From Saccharibacillus soli (lineage in GTDB: Bacteria; Bacillota; Bacilli; Paenibacillales; Paenibacillaceae), in contig NIOB01000002.1 in NCBI GenBank assembly GCA_002189105.1, forward strand, positions 62,001-126,000: a DNA stretch of 64,000 bases, given 5' to 3'. This document shows positions 45,190 through 54,580 of the stretch, one piece after another. A program made the translations under genes and the position numbers. The first letter of the stretch is position 1. Every line of letters starts with the position of its first letter. Under the pieces are notes generated by a model, which did no database searches, was not told where the DNA came from, and saw only the letters and a list, made by a program, of their open reading frames with translations.

Positions 45190-45537
45190 ATGAACTCAAT
45201 GCTGCTGCGTATGGAAGGGCTGTTCGTATTGTCTTTCAGCACCCTGTTTTATTTGACGAGTGGATACGGATGGCTGGCCTTCCTGCTGCTGCTGTTCGCG
45301 CCGGATTTGGCTATGATCGGCTATGCGGCAGGCAATAAGATCGGCGCCCGGGTCTATAATGCCGCGCATACTTATACGGTTCCGCTGCTGCTGCTGCTGG
45401 CAGGCTGGTTCTTCTCGGTCGAAGGGCTGCTGGTGGTGGGTCTGATCTGGATGGCGCATATTGGAATGGATCGCATGATGGGGTATGGCCTCAAATACGA
45501 ATCCGGCTTTAAGGATACGCATTTGCAGCGGCTGTAG
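45190..45537 (+). CDS. DUF4260 membrane protein
   Basis: A 115-residue protein with about four hydrophobic helices. LLLFAPDLAMIGYAAGNKIGARVYNAAHTY and WMAHIGMDRMMGYGLKY (shown in part) match DUF4260, an uncharacterised family. AAAGGAG precedes ATG 45190. It is in an operon with the TetR gene 4 bp upstream. Its 3' end overlaps the convergent lipoprotein gene by 29 bp. Confidence 0.8.
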   Translation: MNSMLLRMEGLFVLSFSTLFYLTSGYGWLAFLLLLFAPDLAMIGYAAGNKIGARVYNAAHTYTVPLLLLLAGWFFSVEGLLVVGLIWMAHIGMDRMMGYGLKYESGFKDTHLQRL

Positions 45538-47164
45538 CCGAAGCTTGTACCGCGTTGGCTTCAGCCAACACCTCCGCCCCACCCGCATCCAGAAACTCCT
45601 GCACAAATTCATCAAACTTATCCAGGGAACGTTCGCCCGTGATGAACGAAACATAAGCCTGATTGCGCAGACGAATAAGTTCGGTACTGCTGCGAACCAG
45701 TGAAGGTGTGGATACCTCCAGCGCATTATAGATGCCGTCCCGATCCAGCCCCAGCGTCGCGGCCCACCGCTCGCGGCGGTCGGTCGGGGGGTAGGGAACC
45801 GTCATGCCGATATTCGCCCCGATCGTATTCAGATAATTGGATGATTCCTGATAGGGCGGGAGCTGAACAATTTCCTGATGGGAATCATCCGTCCACTGCC
45901 AATGCTTGCCCCGTATGCCTTTTTTCAGCGTCATCTGCTCGTCGAGATCCGGATTGGCGCTGACATCATCCAGGATTTGCAGGATCGTCTCCAGTTTGCC
46001 TGGCTCTTTGACGGCATTGGCGCCGATGGCGGTGAAGCTCATAAGCCGATCATAAGCTTTGGAGCCTCTCTTGCCGTCAGGGCCGCTGAATGGACGTCCG
46101 AAGACGACGCGGGCAGCTGGGTTTTTGGCTTTTAGCTCTTTGACGTTGAAGGTGGCTTCAACCGGTTTCTCGAAAATCTTCCCTTTGTCATCGGCTGCCC
46201 AAGCTTCATAATCTCCGTCGTCGATCCAATGATAATAGTTGCCCATCGATGTCATGCCAATTCGTCCATTGATAAAAGCATGGGAGAGATGCTTATAGCC
46301 GCCCTTGTTTTCGCCAGTCACAAACTCCGGGTCAATAACTCCATCCGCATACCATTTCCGCAGATACCGCAGTGCCTCTTTCATCTCCGGCTCCAGGGCG
46401 CCGATCGTCAGCTTGCCGTTCTTTTTGCCGAAATATAATTGATCCGCAAAGACGATCTGCCCAAACGCACCAAACACCACGTTCATGCCTTCCAGCGACA
46501 GACCATACGTGTCCTTGATGCCGTTGCCATCCGGATCTTCATGGGCGAACGCGTAGATGACGTCCTCAAACTGTTCCAGGGTCTGCGGAGGTTTGAGTCC
46601 CAGCTTATCCAGCCAATCCTGGCGATAAACGACCGGAATACGATAGGCATTGGTCGGATTGATGACCGGAATGCCGTAAATCTGACCCTGAATCCGGCCA
46701 TAGTGGGCATAGTCGGGCGCATATCGGTGAATGGCCGCCATGAGGTTGGGCGCATATTTCTCCAGTGTCTCGGCAGGAATCGGGGCTAACAGCCCCTGCT
46801 GCTGATAGTTAAGCAGATCCTGGGGTTGGCGAATACGCAGCAGATCCGGCGGCCCTTCCTGCGCCAGCTTGAGATCCAGCAGCGACTCGTAACGATTGTT
46901 TTCCAGATTCCAGATGTCCAGATCGACCTTGTATTTCTCCTCAATCCTGCGTACGATTTCTGCGTTTTCCGGTATGGGCAGGTTCTGATGCGTCGTCCAG
47001 GAGATCGTATAGTGGGGGGCGGCGATAGGGTGGGTCGTATCCGTCGTGCTGCCGCGTGCAGGGTCTGCGGCCCCTGTTCCACTCTCACAGCCCATCAACC
47101 CCAGCAGAAGTACAGCCGCCATCAGCAGCGCTGCGCTTCTTCTCCACTTCTTCCAATGAGTCAT
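45509..47164 (-). CDS. ABC-transporter solute-binding lipoprotein, family 1
   Basis: A 551-residue lipoprotein. The signal sequence ends in the lipobox LMGC (Cys26), so it should be anchored outside the membrane. The body resembles LipO/YtcQ-type family 1 oligosaccharide-binding proteins (INPTNAYRIPVVYRQDWLDKLG, DPDGNGIKDTYGLS; the latter also looks like a calcium loop). Binding of a glycan fragment is inferred from family. No permease or ATPase gene is nearby. The AraC regulator lies 72 bp upstream. Confidence 0.87.
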   Translation of the reverse strand: MTHWKKWRRSAALLMAAVLLLGLMGCESGTGAADPARGSTTDTTHPIAAPHYTISWTTHQNLPIPENAEIVRRIEEKYKVDLDIWNLENNRYESLLDLKLAQEGPPDLLRIRQPQDLLNYQQQGLLAPIPAETLEKYAPNLMAAIHRYAPDYAHYGRIQGQIYGIPVINPTNAYRIPVVYRQDWLDKLGLKPPQTLEQFEDVIYAFAHEDPDGNGIKDTYGLSLEGMNVVFGAFGQIVFADQLYFGKKNGKLTIGALEPEMKEALRYLRKWYADGVIDPEFVTGENKGGYKHLSHAFINGRIGMTSMGNYYHWIDDGDYEAWAADDKGKIFEKPVEATFNVKELKAKNPAARVVFGRPFSGPDGKRGSKAYDRLMSFTAIGANAVKEPGKLETILQILDDVSANPDLDEQMTLKKGIRGKHWQWTDDSHQEIVQLPPYQESSNYLNTIGANIGMTVPYPPTDRRERWAATLGLDRDGIYNALEVSTPSLVRSSTELIRLRNQAYVSFITGERSLDKFDEFVQEFLDAGGAEVLAEANAVQASATAAANAYP

Positions 47165-47236
47165 CCCATGACCTCCTGTTCCCTATGGATGCCGTACCCC
47201 GTTCATCATGAGTCAAGCGGCTTGCGCCAACTCCAA

Positions 47237-49609
47237 CTAAGAGGAGCGTGCCTGCTGCTGGATTTCCCGCAGATACTGACCGGGTGTAGCGCCATAAGCT
47301 TCCTTGAATTTCTTGATAAAATAAGCCGGCGTTCCGTATCCCACTGCTGCCGCCACCTGCTCCACGTTCAGACTTCCTTCTTCGATCAAAGCTCGGGCTG
47401 TGTCCATTCGCCGGGTTGTGACATATTCCGTATAGGTCACGCCCGTCTCTTCCTTGAACAAACGACTGAGATACTTGGCACTGATAAACACCTGGGAAGA
47501 GACGGACTCAAGGGAGAGATCGTCCGGCAGATGGTCATCAATGTAACGCTTGGCGGCTGTCAGGGTATCCGCTGCCCGTTCGCTGCTTCGCTTCTCCGTC
47601 TCCATGAGGAAGCCCCGCACCGAATGGGACAGCCAGTTCTGAAATTCTCCGATATGCCTCAGACCGACATACTGCCGGTGCAGGTCGGGATGTCCGCTGC
47701 CCGAAGGTCGATAGCGGACGCTCTTGAGATGGTCGGAATAAGCGAAGACGATATTCGACAGAATAAAATGACAGTAATCCGCCGGATAGGCGCCCTGCCG
47801 CATGGTGTCCAGCAGCGTCTCCAGCGCTTCGACAATCTCTTCCGGCTGCCGCCCCGGAAGTTTATCCTTGAAGCGCGTCAGCACCGGCTGCGGAATCTGT
47901 GCTTCGCTGCTCTCCCGCTCGATCAGCTGCGGATCATTCAAGAAAGTGCGCTCCGGCATGAAATAAGCGTATTTCATGTAGACCTGCGCTTCGCCGAAGC
48001 TCCGATGCAGAGCCTCCAGCCGGTCAACCTCCCGGCCCCAGGCCATCTGCACATCCGGGCCAAGCTGCGCCCGGCTCTCTTCCAGCAGGCTCGCCGCAGC
48101 CGCTCGCATCCAGACCTCGGCGTCTTCGGGGCGAGGCTCGCCCGGCCTGCCGCCGCCTGCTGCGGCTTCGCCGCTCCCCCGTCGCGCCACAATCGCGGCG
48201 ACCCGCCGCTGCGGCAGCTCCTCGGCGATCAGGAATCCGCCGGGCACGCCCGCCCGCTCCAGCAGCCGGACGATCTCGGCAGGCGAAGCCGCCGCCGCAT
48301 CTAAGCCGACACCGCCCGACTCATCCGGGCTTCCCGGCGCCCCAAGCTGAAGCAGCAGGCAGCGGAAGCCCTCTGCCTCCCCGAACAGGCCCGCCAGCAG
48401 TAGGCGTTCCTTGGGCGATTGATCCGCCGATTCGCCGTGCAGCAGCTTGAGCACGGTGCTGCGCTTGACGATCGGGCCGGTAGCTTCCAGTGTCTCCTCC
48501 AGCTTGGAGACTTGGTGACTCAGACTGCTTAACGCCGTATCGATCAGGCCGTATTCGTTAGCGCCGCTGCTGTGCGATTCATCCGCCGGAACAGCCAGAT
48601 GCCGAATCCTGCCGACGAGTCGCTTGAGCGGGCTGTAGATCAGCTTGGTCATCACACCTGAGAGCAGCAGACCAATGAACAGGGCCACGGCACTAAACAT
48701 CAGCACCAGGCGCTGCAACGCCATCGACTGTTCCTGGAAGAAGCTGTGCGGAGTGGCGCTGTACAGCGTCCAGCCGGTCGAAGACAGCGGCTCATGGAAG
48801 AATGTATAGGCTTCACCTTCCAGGCGTCCGCTTTCCTCCAGCGCGGGTAGGCGGTTCACCGCCGCTGGCTCCTGAATCGGCTGTTCGGTTGCAAGCGCAG
48901 CAGCGCCTGACGCATCCCTGATCCATGTCGCCTGGTATTGAAAGGGCATCATATTGCGTAAAATATCCCGAATCGCGTCTTCCTTGACGTCGATGGCCAG
49001 CATCAATTCGCTGTTGATGCCCGCAGACTGGAACGGATAGCTATGTACATAAGTGAGCAGATGCTGACCGCTGCCTCCAGCCAGCTTGGAAAATAGATCT
49101 TCAACCACAAAGCGGGAGGGCATCCACAGGCTGCTGCTGGCGCTTGTCTGCATCTTCGTCGTCCATCGAAGGGAAGAAGCTGCATGCTGCTCCAGATCCT
49201 GTCGATCCACCAATCCATATAAGGAAGACAGCAGAGCGCCGCTATTGGGATCGTAGAGATGAATGGCTTCAATCAGACCCGGGTTGGCAGCGACTTCCGA
49301 CTGGAGCAGCGCTTGCAGCTCCAGCAGTTGACTTGGCTGTGTTCGCCAGGAATCGGCATGGAACCGGCGCAGGTCGGCTGTCTTGTCGAGGGCAAGCCGC
49401 AGAGCAATCTGTTGGGTCTGCTGAAGCACCTGCGAATCGATCGTCTGGGCAGCATTAGCCAATGTGACCTGAGTTCGATCCTGCAATTCCTGCATATATC
49501 GATGAGATGAATAGAGATAAAAAACGCAGCAGAGTGAGAGCACCAGAACCAGCACAACAGAAAGATAAGATACAGCCAGATGAGTCAATACGGAATTCCA
49601 TTTTTTCAT
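47237..49609 (-). CDS. Membrane-bound AraC-family regulator
   Basis: A 790-residue protein. A membrane helix at residues about 12-34, an extracytoplasmic Cache-like domain (about 35-298) and a second helix (about 300-322) are followed by a linker, a cytoplasmic region and a C-terminal double HTH of AraC type (last about 105 residues; LSLESVSSQVFISAKYLSRL and VEQVAAAVGYGTPAYFIKKF). Paenibacillus genomes carry many such one-component sensors beside sugar ABC transporters. The middle stretch (about 48000-48330) is markedly richer in G+C and Ala/Gly than the rest. It probably controls the adjacent lipoprotein gene. Confidence 0.85.
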   Translation of the reverse strand: MKKWNSVLTHLAVSYLSVVLVLVLSLCCVFYLYSSHRYMQELQDRTQVTLANAAQTIDSQVLQQTQQIALRLALDKTADLRRFHADSWRTQPSQLLELQALLQSEVAANPGLIEAIHLYDPNSGALLSSLYGLVDRQDLEQHAASSLRWTTKMQTSASSSLWMPSRFVVEDLFSKLAGGSGQHLLTYVHSYPFQSAGINSELMLAIDVKEDAIRDILRNMMPFQYQATWIRDASGAAALATEQPIQEPAAVNRLPALEESGRLEGEAYTFFHEPLSSTGWTLYSATPHSFFQEQSMALQRLVLMFSAVALFIGLLLSGVMTKLIYSPLKRLVGRIRHLAVPADESHSSGANEYGLIDTALSSLSHQVSKLEETLEATGPIVKRSTVLKLLHGESADQSPKERLLLAGLFGEAEGFRCLLLQLGAPGSPDESGGVGLDAAAASPAEIVRLLERAGVPGGFLIAEELPQRRVAAIVARRGSGEAAAGGGRPGEPRPEDAEVWMRAAAASLLEESRAQLGPDVQMAWGREVDRLEALHRSFGEAQVYMKYAYFMPERTFLNDPQLIERESSEAQIPQPVLTRFKDKLPGRQPEEIVEALETLLDTMRQGAYPADYCHFILSNIVFAYSDHLKSVRYRPSGSGHPDLHRQYVGLRHIGEFQNWLSHSVRGFLMETEKRSSERAADTLTAAKRYIDDHLPDDLSLESVSSQVFISAKYLSRLFKEETGVTYTEYVTTRRMDTARALIEEGSLNVEQVAAAVGYGTPAYFIKKFKEAYGATPGQYLREIQQQARSS

Positions 49610-49870
49610 CGGTTACTCTCCTCCCGCCGGGGATTATACAAGGAAGATTGTAACTTCATTCGTGTTATTTGTTAAGTGTATGTTAAATTCGTCGAAAAAA
49701 GCGAAAATTGGTCAAGAGTTTACCAAAGTGGTACAAGGGCGAAATCGTTGCATTGCCCATTTTGGTGATGTAATGCTACATTGGCCTCGACTCAGATGGA
49801 GGCCTCACCGAGGGGTGAAGCCATCCAAGCCTACGAACACGAATATAATGCGAAGAGGAGCCACTTAACC
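49610..49870. other. Intergenic region, AraC/PAP2 divergent
   Basis: It holds a possible rightward promoter TTGCAT, 17 bp, TAATGC ending near 49780, and an imperfect GGCcTCACC/GGTGAaGCC hairpin at about 49800-49825 in the predicted leader of the PAP2 gene. No gene is supported here. Confidence 0.4.
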
Positions 49871-51688
49871 GTGAAAAAAAGAACAATGAAGCAAATGATG
49901 GTTGCTGCCATGGGGATTGCCATTCTCTCGGGTTCCATGCCCGTTCATCCTGCGATTGCGGCAGAAAACGCGTATACGATTGAACGGCCAAGCATGCCGG
50001 CCTGGGGTTATTTTACCGACAACTACAAGACGAACAAGGGAGAAAATCAGACGGTCGAGAGCAACGCTGCAATTGGCATCCTGTCCGAGTTCTTAAAATT
50101 GTGGAAACCGGGAAGCACCTGGAACAATGGGACGAAGCTCCAACCGGCTGTACTGGATTATAACATTCAATATGTCGCAGACCTGGCGGCCAGTCGCTCC
50201 AAAGCTGATGAAGATGCCGCTTATTATACAGACCGACGCAATCAGACCTATGGAGCGACTGAAGGACTGGGTCCATTCGCCGAAGCGTACCGGACGATCA
50301 GTGAGACGAAGACTTCCATTGTCGATATTCCCGCAGACGCTACCCAGGTCAAATACGACGACAAGTTCTCCGATAACAAGGGCGGCAATTCCGACTCCCC
50401 GCTGGGCAAGATGGTCGATCTGATCGGAGCGGTACGCGGCGCTTCCGCATCCGGCAATCCGTCGAAGACCTTTTTCCAATATATGCGCCCTTATCGCTGG
50501 GTAAACCTTCAGGAAGGAACGAACGCCAACCGAATCGTCGTACCGACTCTGGTTCCGGCGATCAGCAAGACACCGGAGAAAGACGGCGGGTTCCCAAGTG
50601 GACACACGAACGCCTCCTATCTGGCTTCGCTGTCGCTGGCGTATGCCGTACCGGAACGTTATCAGGAGCTGCTGACGCGTGCTTCCGAGATGGGCGACAG
50701 TCGTATCGTAGCCGGGATGCACTCGCCGCTGGATGTAATGGGGGGACGTGTACTGGCAACAGCCCTGGCCGCTGCCGCGCTGGCTGATCCGGACAATGCC
50801 GAACTGAAGAAGCAGGCTTATGCCCAGGCTCATGACGTGCTGCTCAAGGAAAAAGGAACTTCGGAGGATCGCTTCGATAACTATGCACAGAACAGAGCGG
50901 ACTATATCAAGCGTCTGACTTATGGCTTCCAGCCAATCGGAGATACGACCAAACCCATGGTTGTTCCGAAAAATGCCGAAGTGCTGCTGGAGACCCGCCT
51001 GCCTTATCTGAGCAGCGAACAGATTCGTGAAGTGCTGGCGACGACCGGCCTGCCATCGGGTTATCCGCTGCTTGACGATGCCGAGGGCTGGGGCCGTCTG
51101 AATCTGTTTGAAGCCGCCAACGGTTATGGCGCGTTCGATCACCCGGTAACGGTTCATATGGATGCGTCCCTGGGCGGCTTCCATGCGTCTGATCTGTGGC
51201 GCAACGACATCTCCGGCAGCGGCAAGCTGACCAAGACAGGCAGCGGTACGCTGAAGCTCTCGGGTGCGAGCACCTACACCGGAGGCACGGAGATTACAGG
51301 TGGCACCGTCGAAGCCCAATCCGCTTCGGCTCTTGGACGCGGCAGCGTCACCAACAGCAGTACGCTGATCGAGAGTGTGAATGGCCCTTACCCGCTCACG
51401 ATTGGCGGCGATTTCGTGCAGATGCCAAATGGCGTGCTGGAGATCGGCATCACCGGCTCCAACGATGGTATGGACGTCCAGGGGAAAGTTCAGGCGGCGG
51501 GCACACTGCGCGTGAACTTCCCTAAAGGCTATGAAGCTGAGCCGGGCAATCTGCCGCTAATCACCGCAGCAGCCGGCGTAAGCGGCAAGTTCTCCAATGT
51601 CGAGATCACCGCTCTGCCGTCTGGATACAGCGCCCAGCTGAAATACGAAAGTGGACAGATTCTACTGTCGCTGGTGAAGAAGAAGTAA
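49871..51688 (+). CDS. Secreted PAP2 phosphatase with autotransporter-type repeat
   Basis: A 605-residue protein. GTG 49871 is 9 bases after GAGGAGCC, and a signal peptide ends near PAIAAEN. The acid phosphatase motifs are complete: KTFFQYMRP, then PSGHTNAS, then SRIVAGMHSPLD. After about residue 440, GSGKLTKTGSGTLKLSG followed by TYTGGTEITGG is an autotransporter-associated beta-strand repeat (PATR), normally seen in Gram-negative passenger domains. No LPXTG or SLH anchor is present, so the enzyme is probably released or wall-associated. Likely role: phosphate scavenging from phosphomonoesters. Confidence 0.85.
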   Translation: MKKRTMKQMMVAAMGIAILSGSMPVHPAIAAENAYTIERPSMPAWGYFTDNYKTNKGENQTVESNAAIGILSEFLKLWKPGSTWNNGTKLQPAVLDYNIQYVADLAASRSKADEDAAYYTDRRNQTYGATEGLGPFAEAYRTISETKTSIVDIPADATQVKYDDKFSDNKGGNSDSPLGKMVDLIGAVRGASASGNPSKTFFQYMRPYRWVNLQEGTNANRIVVPTLVPAISKTPEKDGGFPSGHTNASYLASLSLAYAVPERYQELLTRASEMGDSRIVAGMHSPLDVMGGRVLATALAAAALADPDNAELKKQAYAQAHDVLLKEKGTSEDRFDNYAQNRADYIKRLTYGFQPIGDTTKPMVVPKNAEVLLETRLPYLSSEQIREVLATTGLPSGYPLLDDAEGWGRLNLFEAANGYGAFDHPVTVHMDASLGGFHASDLWRNDISGSGKLTKTGSGTLKLSGASTYTGGTEITGGTVEAQSASALGRGSVTNSSTLIESVNGPYPLTIGGDFVQMPNGVLEIGITGSNDGMDVQGKVQAAGTLRVNFPKGYEAEPGNLPLITAAAGVSGKFSNVEITALPSGYSAQLKYESGQILLSLVKKK

Positions 51689-51740
51689 GGGCGGTCGGCT
51701 GATTCCCGTGAATCTGCCCTCCTGATTTCCTCTGCCGAGA

Positions 51741-51766
51741 AGCGGTCCTAACAGGCCGCTTTTTTT
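51741..51766 (+). terminator. Intrinsic terminator after PAP2 gene
   Basis: AGCGGtCCT and AGGcCGCT with a 2-base AC centre, followed by T7, 52 bp after the stop codon. Confidence 0.8.
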
Positions 51767-51832
51767 CGTATGCCGCTTCTTTGTGCGCCTCTTCATGGGA
51801 GAAATGTCCGCCCCAACTGCAAACTCAACACC

Positions 51833-51961
51833 AAAAAACCCCGGCGTCTCCGCCGGGGTTAAATTCTCCAAGATCCTATTGCGACCGTCCACTCTCTGTG
51901 CTACGATGAGAGAACCGCCTTTTCGTTTTAAATTAAGTCAGAATAATGGCATCTTATCTAC
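51833..51961 (-). ncRNA. Candidate small RNA of about 129 nt
   Basis: On the minus strand a promoter TTGACA, 18 bp, TATGAT (-10 at 51968-51973) points into a region with no substantial ORF that ends at a perfect terminator, AACCCCGGCG/CGCCGGGGTT plus T6 (51833-51860). An internal CTCTC/GAGAG hairpin (about 51885-51910) is also visible. Only a 4-codon ORF is present near the 5' end. It does not match 6S RNA or any riboswitch I recognise. An unannotated regulatory RNA is the simplest reading. Confidence 0.6.
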
Positions 51962-52038
51962 ACTATAATCATAGCATGCGTCAGGGCGGGCTGTCAAACG
52001 GTTTTTCTCCAAAATCATAACGGGGAGTGGTCGGAGAG

Positions 52039-54456
52039 ATGATCGAAGCAAAAGATTGGGAGCAAGAGCAGAAGCGTCTGAATGAAGTGAGCGGGAAACT
52101 GCGGGAAGCCATTGCGGAAATCGAGCCGGAAGTTCAGGATTTGCGCGAGCAGGCGGTCGAGCTGCGCAGACGCTTTTGGGAGGAAGTCAGCGTCAGTACC
52201 AGCACCAACGAAGACTTCGAGGAGAGCGTCTACAGCATTGAGCAGCAGGAAGCGCTACTCTCGGAGCGTGAACGCAGCCATCGCAGCAAAGTACGGAAAT
52301 ATCAGAAGCTTCAGCGCCTGCTGGAGTCGCCTTACTTTGGACGGATCGATTATCGGGAGGACGGCACTTCGTTTACCGAGTCGGTCTATATTGGCGTCTC
52401 TTCATTCGTCGATGCGGATGGTCTGGAGTTCCTGATCTACGATTGGCGCACACCGATTGCCAGCTTGTACTACGATCATTCGCCAGGGCGTGCAGATTAT
52501 GAGACGCCAAGCGGCACCATCACGGGGAATATGGAACTCAAGCGGCAGTACCAGATCCGGGGCAGTGAGATTCTGAATGTATTTGATACCAGCGAGACGA
52601 TTGGGGATGAGCTGCTTCAGCAGGTGCTGGGAGGTGCAGCCGATCATCGAATGAAGAGTATCGTGGCGACGATTCAGCGGGAACAAAATGCCATCATCCG
52701 CGATGAACGCAGTCGTATGCTGATCGTGCAGGGAGCCGCAGGCAGCGGCAAAACTTCAGCGGCGCTTCAGCGGGTCGCGTACCTGCTCTACAGTCAGCGG
52801 GATCGCGTCAAGGCCGACCAGATCGTCCTTTTTTCACCCAATCCCATGTTTAACAGCTATGTCTCGACGGTTCTGCCGGAGCTGGGCGAAGAGAACATGA
52901 CCCAGACGACCTTTCAGGAATATCTCGACAGCCGCTTGAGCGAGACGTTTACGCTGGAAGATCCTTTCGATCAGATGGAATATGTACTCTCGCAGACGGA
53001 AGATTCCGGCTACCCTGTACGTCTAAGCGGCATCCGTTACAAAGCTTCTGAGGATTTCCTCGCGCAGATCCAGCGTTATGCGACCAGTCTGGAGCAGCAG
53101 GGTATGAAATTCCGCAGTCTGGTCTTCCGTGGACGAGAGCTGGTGAGCGCCCAGCGGATGGCGGAGACGTTCTATCGTTACGAAGAGTCGATGCGCATCC
53201 ATAATCGAATCGCAAAGCTTCAGGAGTGGCTGCGCGGCGAATTGAAGCGGCTGGAGCGCGAGGAAGTGCAGGCGGACTGGGTGGAAGAAGAGTTAAATTA
53301 CGCCGACAGCGAGCTGTACGAAGCGGCTTACGGGGAGCTGCATCAAGATCGGAATTTATTCGATTTTTCCGAGCAGTACGCGGTGGCGCGAGATCGGATT
53401 AACGGTCGGCGTCGCCCGGATGAAGGTGATTTTGACTTTGCGGAAAAAGAAGAAGAGTGGATGCGCCGCAGTCTGGTTCGTGAAGCGTTCAAGCCGCTCA
53501 AGCGCTTCGTGAGACGCATGGAGTTTGTGGATGCCGCCGGACTGTATCAGCAGCTTTTTTCGGCGGACCATGCTCCAGCCCATCCCGTGCCGCATTGGGA
53601 GGAGATCTGCGCCCAGACGATAGCAAAGCTTGCGCAGGGCGAACTGTACGTTGAAGATCAGACGCCGTATTTGTATCTGCGTGAGCTGATCGAAGGGCTG
53701 CGCGGCAATGGAGACATCCGGCATGTGTTTGTGGATGAAGGTCAGGATTATTCGGCGTTCCAGTATGCGTTTTTGAAAAAGATGTTCCCTCGCGCCCATA
53801 TGACCGTACTCGGCGACTTCAGCCAGGCGATCTTCGTACAATCCACGGAACTCTCGGACGCCGCTTCGCCTTTGATGCGTTTGTACGGGGACAAGGACAC
53901 GCGTCTCATTCGTCTCACGCGCAGCTACCGCTCCACTTCGGAGATTGTCGAGTTCACTAAAGCGCTGCTGCCGGAGGCTGCGGGGATTGAACCGTTTGAA
54001 CGCAGCGGCGAGAAGCCGCTTCTGGTAGAGGCTGATGATGCGCAGGAGCGGACGAGACAGATAGCGGATCATCTGGCAGCGCTGAGGGATCAGGGTTATG
54101 CGTCCATTGGCATCATCACCAAGACCGCTGCCGAAGCGCATGAAGTGTATGAACAGCTAACTGCACAGGGATGCACCGATTTGAGAGAGATCACCAAACG
54201 TACGCCGGAGTTCGAGAGAGGAACGCTGGTGCTGCCGGTCTATCTTGCCAAAGGCGTTGAATTTGAAGCGGTTCTGATCCACGACGCATCCGTGAAGGGC
54301 TACAGCCGGGAGAGCGAACGCAAGCTGTTCTATACGGCCTGCACCCGCGCAATGCACCGACTGGTGCTGTTCAGCGATGGGCAATGGACTCCTTTCATGC
54401 GCGAAGTAGAGACCTCCCTTTATGAATCATCGAACGAGGCCTTACCTAAGTCTTGA
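52039..54456 (+). CDS. helD: HelD-like RNA polymerase recycling ATPase
   Basis: An 805-residue superfamily 1 helicase-like protein. ATG 52039 is used; GTG 52027 is in frame. A long N-terminal coiled coil (residues about 1-95) fits the HelD arm that enters RNA polymerase. Then come Walker A QGAAGSGKTSAALQRVAYL, the DEGQDYSAFQ Walker B, GDFSQAIF and TRSYRSTSEI. HelD frees stalled RNA polymerase from DNA and promotes its reuse. A TATAAT at 51963-51968 may be its promoter, back to back with that of the small RNA. Confidence 0.88.
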   Translation: MIEAKDWEQEQKRLNEVSGKLREAIAEIEPEVQDLREQAVELRRRFWEEVSVSTSTNEDFEESVYSIEQQEALLSERERSHRSKVRKYQKLQRLLESPYFGRIDYREDGTSFTESVYIGVSSFVDADGLEFLIYDWRTPIASLYYDHSPGRADYETPSGTITGNMELKRQYQIRGSEILNVFDTSETIGDELLQQVLGGAADHRMKSIVATIQREQNAIIRDERSRMLIVQGAAGSGKTSAALQRVAYLLYSQRDRVKADQIVLFSPNPMFNSYVSTVLPELGEENMTQTTFQEYLDSRLSETFTLEDPFDQMEYVLSQTEDSGYPVRLSGIRYKASEDFLAQIQRYATSLEQQGMKFRSLVFRGRELVSAQRMAETFYRYEESMRIHNRIAKLQEWLRGELKRLEREEVQADWVEEELNYADSELYEAAYGELHQDRNLFDFSEQYAVARDRINGRRRPDEGDFDFAEKEEEWMRRSLVREAFKPLKRFVRRMEFVDAAGLYQQLFSADHAPAHPVPHWEEICAQTIAKLAQGELYVEDQTPYLYLRELIEGLRGNGDIRHVFVDEGQDYSAFQYAFLKKMFPRAHMTVLGDFSQAIFVQSTELSDAASPLMRLYGDKDTRLIRLTRSYRSTSEIVEFTKALLPEAAGIEPFERSGEKPLLVEADDAQERTRQIADHLAALRDQGYASIGIITKTAAEAHEVYEQLTAQGCTDLREITKRTPEFERGTLVLPVYLAKGVEFEAVLIHDASVKGYSRESERKLFYTACTRAMHRLVLFSDGQWTPFMREVETSLYESSNEALPKS

Positions 54457-54520
54457 TCTGAACCGCTGCATGAAGGGCAAGCTTGAGGTCAGGCGACGCC
54501 TCCCGTTACAGAGAGAGCCT

Positions 54521-54551
54521 CGCTTGCGCTACAATAGAGGAAACGCAAGCG
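54521..54551 (+). promoter_or_regulatory. Inverted repeat flanking the -10 of the two-component operon
   Basis: CGCTTGCG (54521-54528) and CGCAAGCG (54544-54551) are perfect 8-bp inverted repeats 15 bp apart, enclosing TACAAT (54530-54535), a probable -10. The layout suggests a repressor or regulator site at the start of transcription. Another hairpin, GAGGtcaGGCG/CGCCTC, lies at about 54485-54502. Confidence 0.5.
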
Positions 54552-54580
54552 ATTGAATCTGCACGACAAGGGGGAGCGAC

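Noticed and set aside
46826-48304. A 492-codon plus-strand frame opposite the lipoprotein and AraC genes
   Set aside because: It spans two real minus-strand genes and their gap; the translation resembles no protein family.
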